From positions 1 through 5,142 of the forward strand of contig USKC01000242.1 of NCBI GenBank assembly GCA_900555195.1: a DNA stretch of 5,142 bases, given 5' to 3'. Shown one piece after another: positions 4,068 to 5,142 of this stretch; within the stretch, counting starts at the first letter, position 1; each line of letters begins with the position of its first letter. The notes below the pieces were generated by a model. That model made no database searches, was not told the origin of the DNA, and was given only the letters and a program-made list of their open reading frames with translations. Source of the stretch: an uncultured Lachnospiraceae bacterium. GTDB lineage: Bacteria > Bacillota > Clostridia > Lachnospirales > Lachnospiraceae. The translations under genes were made by a program, and so were the position numbers.

Positions 4068-5142
4068 TTATTGTTTCAGCAGGTTTTCCCCGATGTTTAC
4101 GACATCTCCGGCCCCCATAGTTATCAACAGGTCGCCGGGGGTACAATTTTTTAAAATAAATGCTTCGATTTCTCCAAAAGTGGGGAAATAGTGGCAGGGT
4201 GTACCGAGTTTTGCGATCTCTTCCTGCAGGGTGCGCGAACTGATGCCCAGGGTATCCGTTTCTCTGGCTGCATAGATATCTGCCAGAATTACCTGATCCG
4301 CCAAAGACAGAGAGTGGGCAAATTCTTTTAAAAACGCTTTGGTGCGGGTATAGGTATGGGGCTGGAACACGCACCAGAGCCTGCGGTGGGGATAATTGGC
4401 TGCCGCATGCAGCGTGGCTGCGATCTCTGTGGGATGGTGTGCGTAATCGTCTATGATGGTGACGCCGTTTATGGAGCCCTTGTATTCAAAACGGCGGTCA
4501 GTGCCATGGAAAGACAGAAGGGAGGATGCGGCTTTTGCCATATCCAGCTTCAGGTAATCTGCCAGGGCGAGAGCGGCGAGCGCGTTAAGGGCATTGTGTT
4601 CTCCGGGCACTGAAAGCCGGACAGGAAAGCTGCCCGACGGTGTGTGGAGCGTAAAAGCGGCGCAGGCCATCTCGTCATAGGACAGATCGGAATAGAAATA
4701 ATCGTTCTTCGGCGAGGAACCGAAAGTGAGCACCTGGCAGGGCAGATCTTGGATGATCTCTTCCGGCTGGGTTATGCCTCCGTTGATGAGAAGCAGGCCG
4801 TCTTCAGGCAGCAGCTGCGCAAACCGCCGGAAGGAGGCGCGAATGTCTTCCAGATCTTTAAAAAAGTCAAGATGATCCTCTTCTATATTAAGAATGATCC
4901 CGATTTTCGGAAAGAAGCTCAGAAAGCTGTTGGTATATTCACAGGCTTCGGTTACAAAAAGTCCGGAATGCCCTACGCGGATGTTTCCATGAATGGACTT
5001 TAAGATTCCGCCCACGGAGATAGTCGGATCTGTCTGAGCGGCCAAAAGGATTTCTGAGATCATGGAAGTGGTCGTTGTCTTTCCGTGTGTACCGCTGACC
5101 GCAACGGGCGTATCATAGTTGCGCATCATCTGGCCGAGCAGC
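4068..5142 (-). CDS. murC: UDP-N-acetylmuramate--L-alanine ligase (MurC), N-terminus beyond the window
   Basis: MurC is the cytoplasmic Mur ligase that adds L-alanine to UDP-MurNAc using ATP, the first step of the peptidoglycan stem peptide. The window holds the last 357 residues of a protein normally about 455-465 long. Roughly the first 100, including the UDP-binding Rossmann domain, are missing. The frame stays open to the edge (LLGQ precedes the first in-window ATG at 5129), so that ATG is internal. Motifs in order are the P-loop GTHGKTTTT (5093-5067), EACEYTNSF, NIEEDHLDF, GEHNALNALAAL, the C-terminal domain DDYAHHPTE (4481-4455), FQPHTYTRT and DIYAARE. MurD/E/F are less likely, because DDYAHHPTE and FQPHTYTRT are MurC signatures. 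EACEYTNS replaces the more usual EADESDAS. The stop codon is followed by DnaA boxes and a terminator, so murC is probably not co-transcribed with dnaD. Confidence 0.95.
   Translation of the reverse strand, partial: LLGQMMRNYDTPVAVSGTHGKTTTTSMISEILLAAQTDPTISVGGILKSIHGNIRVGHSGLFVTEACEYTNSFLSFFPKIGIILNIEEDHLDFFKDLEDIRASFRRFAQLLPEDGLLLINGGITQPEEIIQDLPCQVLTFGSSPKNDYFYSDLSYDEMACAAFTLHTPSGSFPVRLSVPGEHNALNALAALALADYLKLDMAKAASSLLSFHGTDRRFEYKGSINGVTIIDDYAHHPTEIAATLHAAANYPHRRLWCVFQPHTYTRTKAFLKEFAHSLSLADQVILADIYAARETDTLGISSRTLQEEIAKLGTPCHYFPTFGEIEAFILKNCTPGDLLITMGAGDVVNIGENLLKQ

Noticed and set aside
4121..4129. TTATCAACA, an eighth DnaA-like 9-mer with one mismatch
   Set aside because: It lies inside the murC coding region, encoding part of the conserved LLITMGAGD segment, and deviates at a core position of the box. 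It may bind weakly but is not counted in the cluster.

Overview
The window is a chromosomal segment of a low-to-mid GC Gram-positive bacterium. It is most likely a member of the Clostridia, and Lachnospiraceae is the best guess. The guess rests on the protein sequences (a DnaD-type primosome protein, a zinc-finger DnaC/DnaI loader, a divergent ~390-residue PRPP synthetase and a MurC with an EACEYTNS motif) and on strong AGGAG-type ribosome binding sites. The taxon is inferred from remembered family resemblance, not from a search.

All four recognisable genes lie on the minus strand. Read in the direction of transcription (high to low coordinates) they are: the C-terminal three quarters of murC (cell-wall precursor synthesis, cut by the window edge); a 331-base intergenic region; dnaD (primosome / replication initiation); dnaI/dnaC-like helicase loader; and prs (ribose-phosphate pyrophosphokinase). 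dnaD, dnaI and prs look like one operon, with 91 and 11 bases between genes. It appears to begin at an extended -10 promoter near 3877-3885 and ends at a textbook intrinsic terminator at 263-314. The operon couples loading of the replicative helicase with supply of PRPP, the precursor of nucleotides.

The most interesting part is the murC-dnaD intergenic region. Within about 115 bases (3953-4066) it holds seven DnaA-box 9-mers (TTATCCACA), four perfect and three with one mismatch. Three abut in tandem, two more abut in tandem next to the murC stop codon, and two face each other. Two of the boxes also form the arms of a 16-bp hairpin followed by seven T's, which is a convincing intrinsic terminator for murC. 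One sequence therefore seems to serve as both a DnaA-binding cluster and a transcription terminator, directly upstream of the replication-initiation operon. This suggests DnaA control of dnaD-dnaI-prs, DnaA titration, or an origin-like locus.

The first ~240 bases, beyond the prs terminator, contain no convincing gene. They do carry several nested complementary segments and a GGAA-capped hairpin on the plus strand, which look like structured RNA of a kind I cannot identify.
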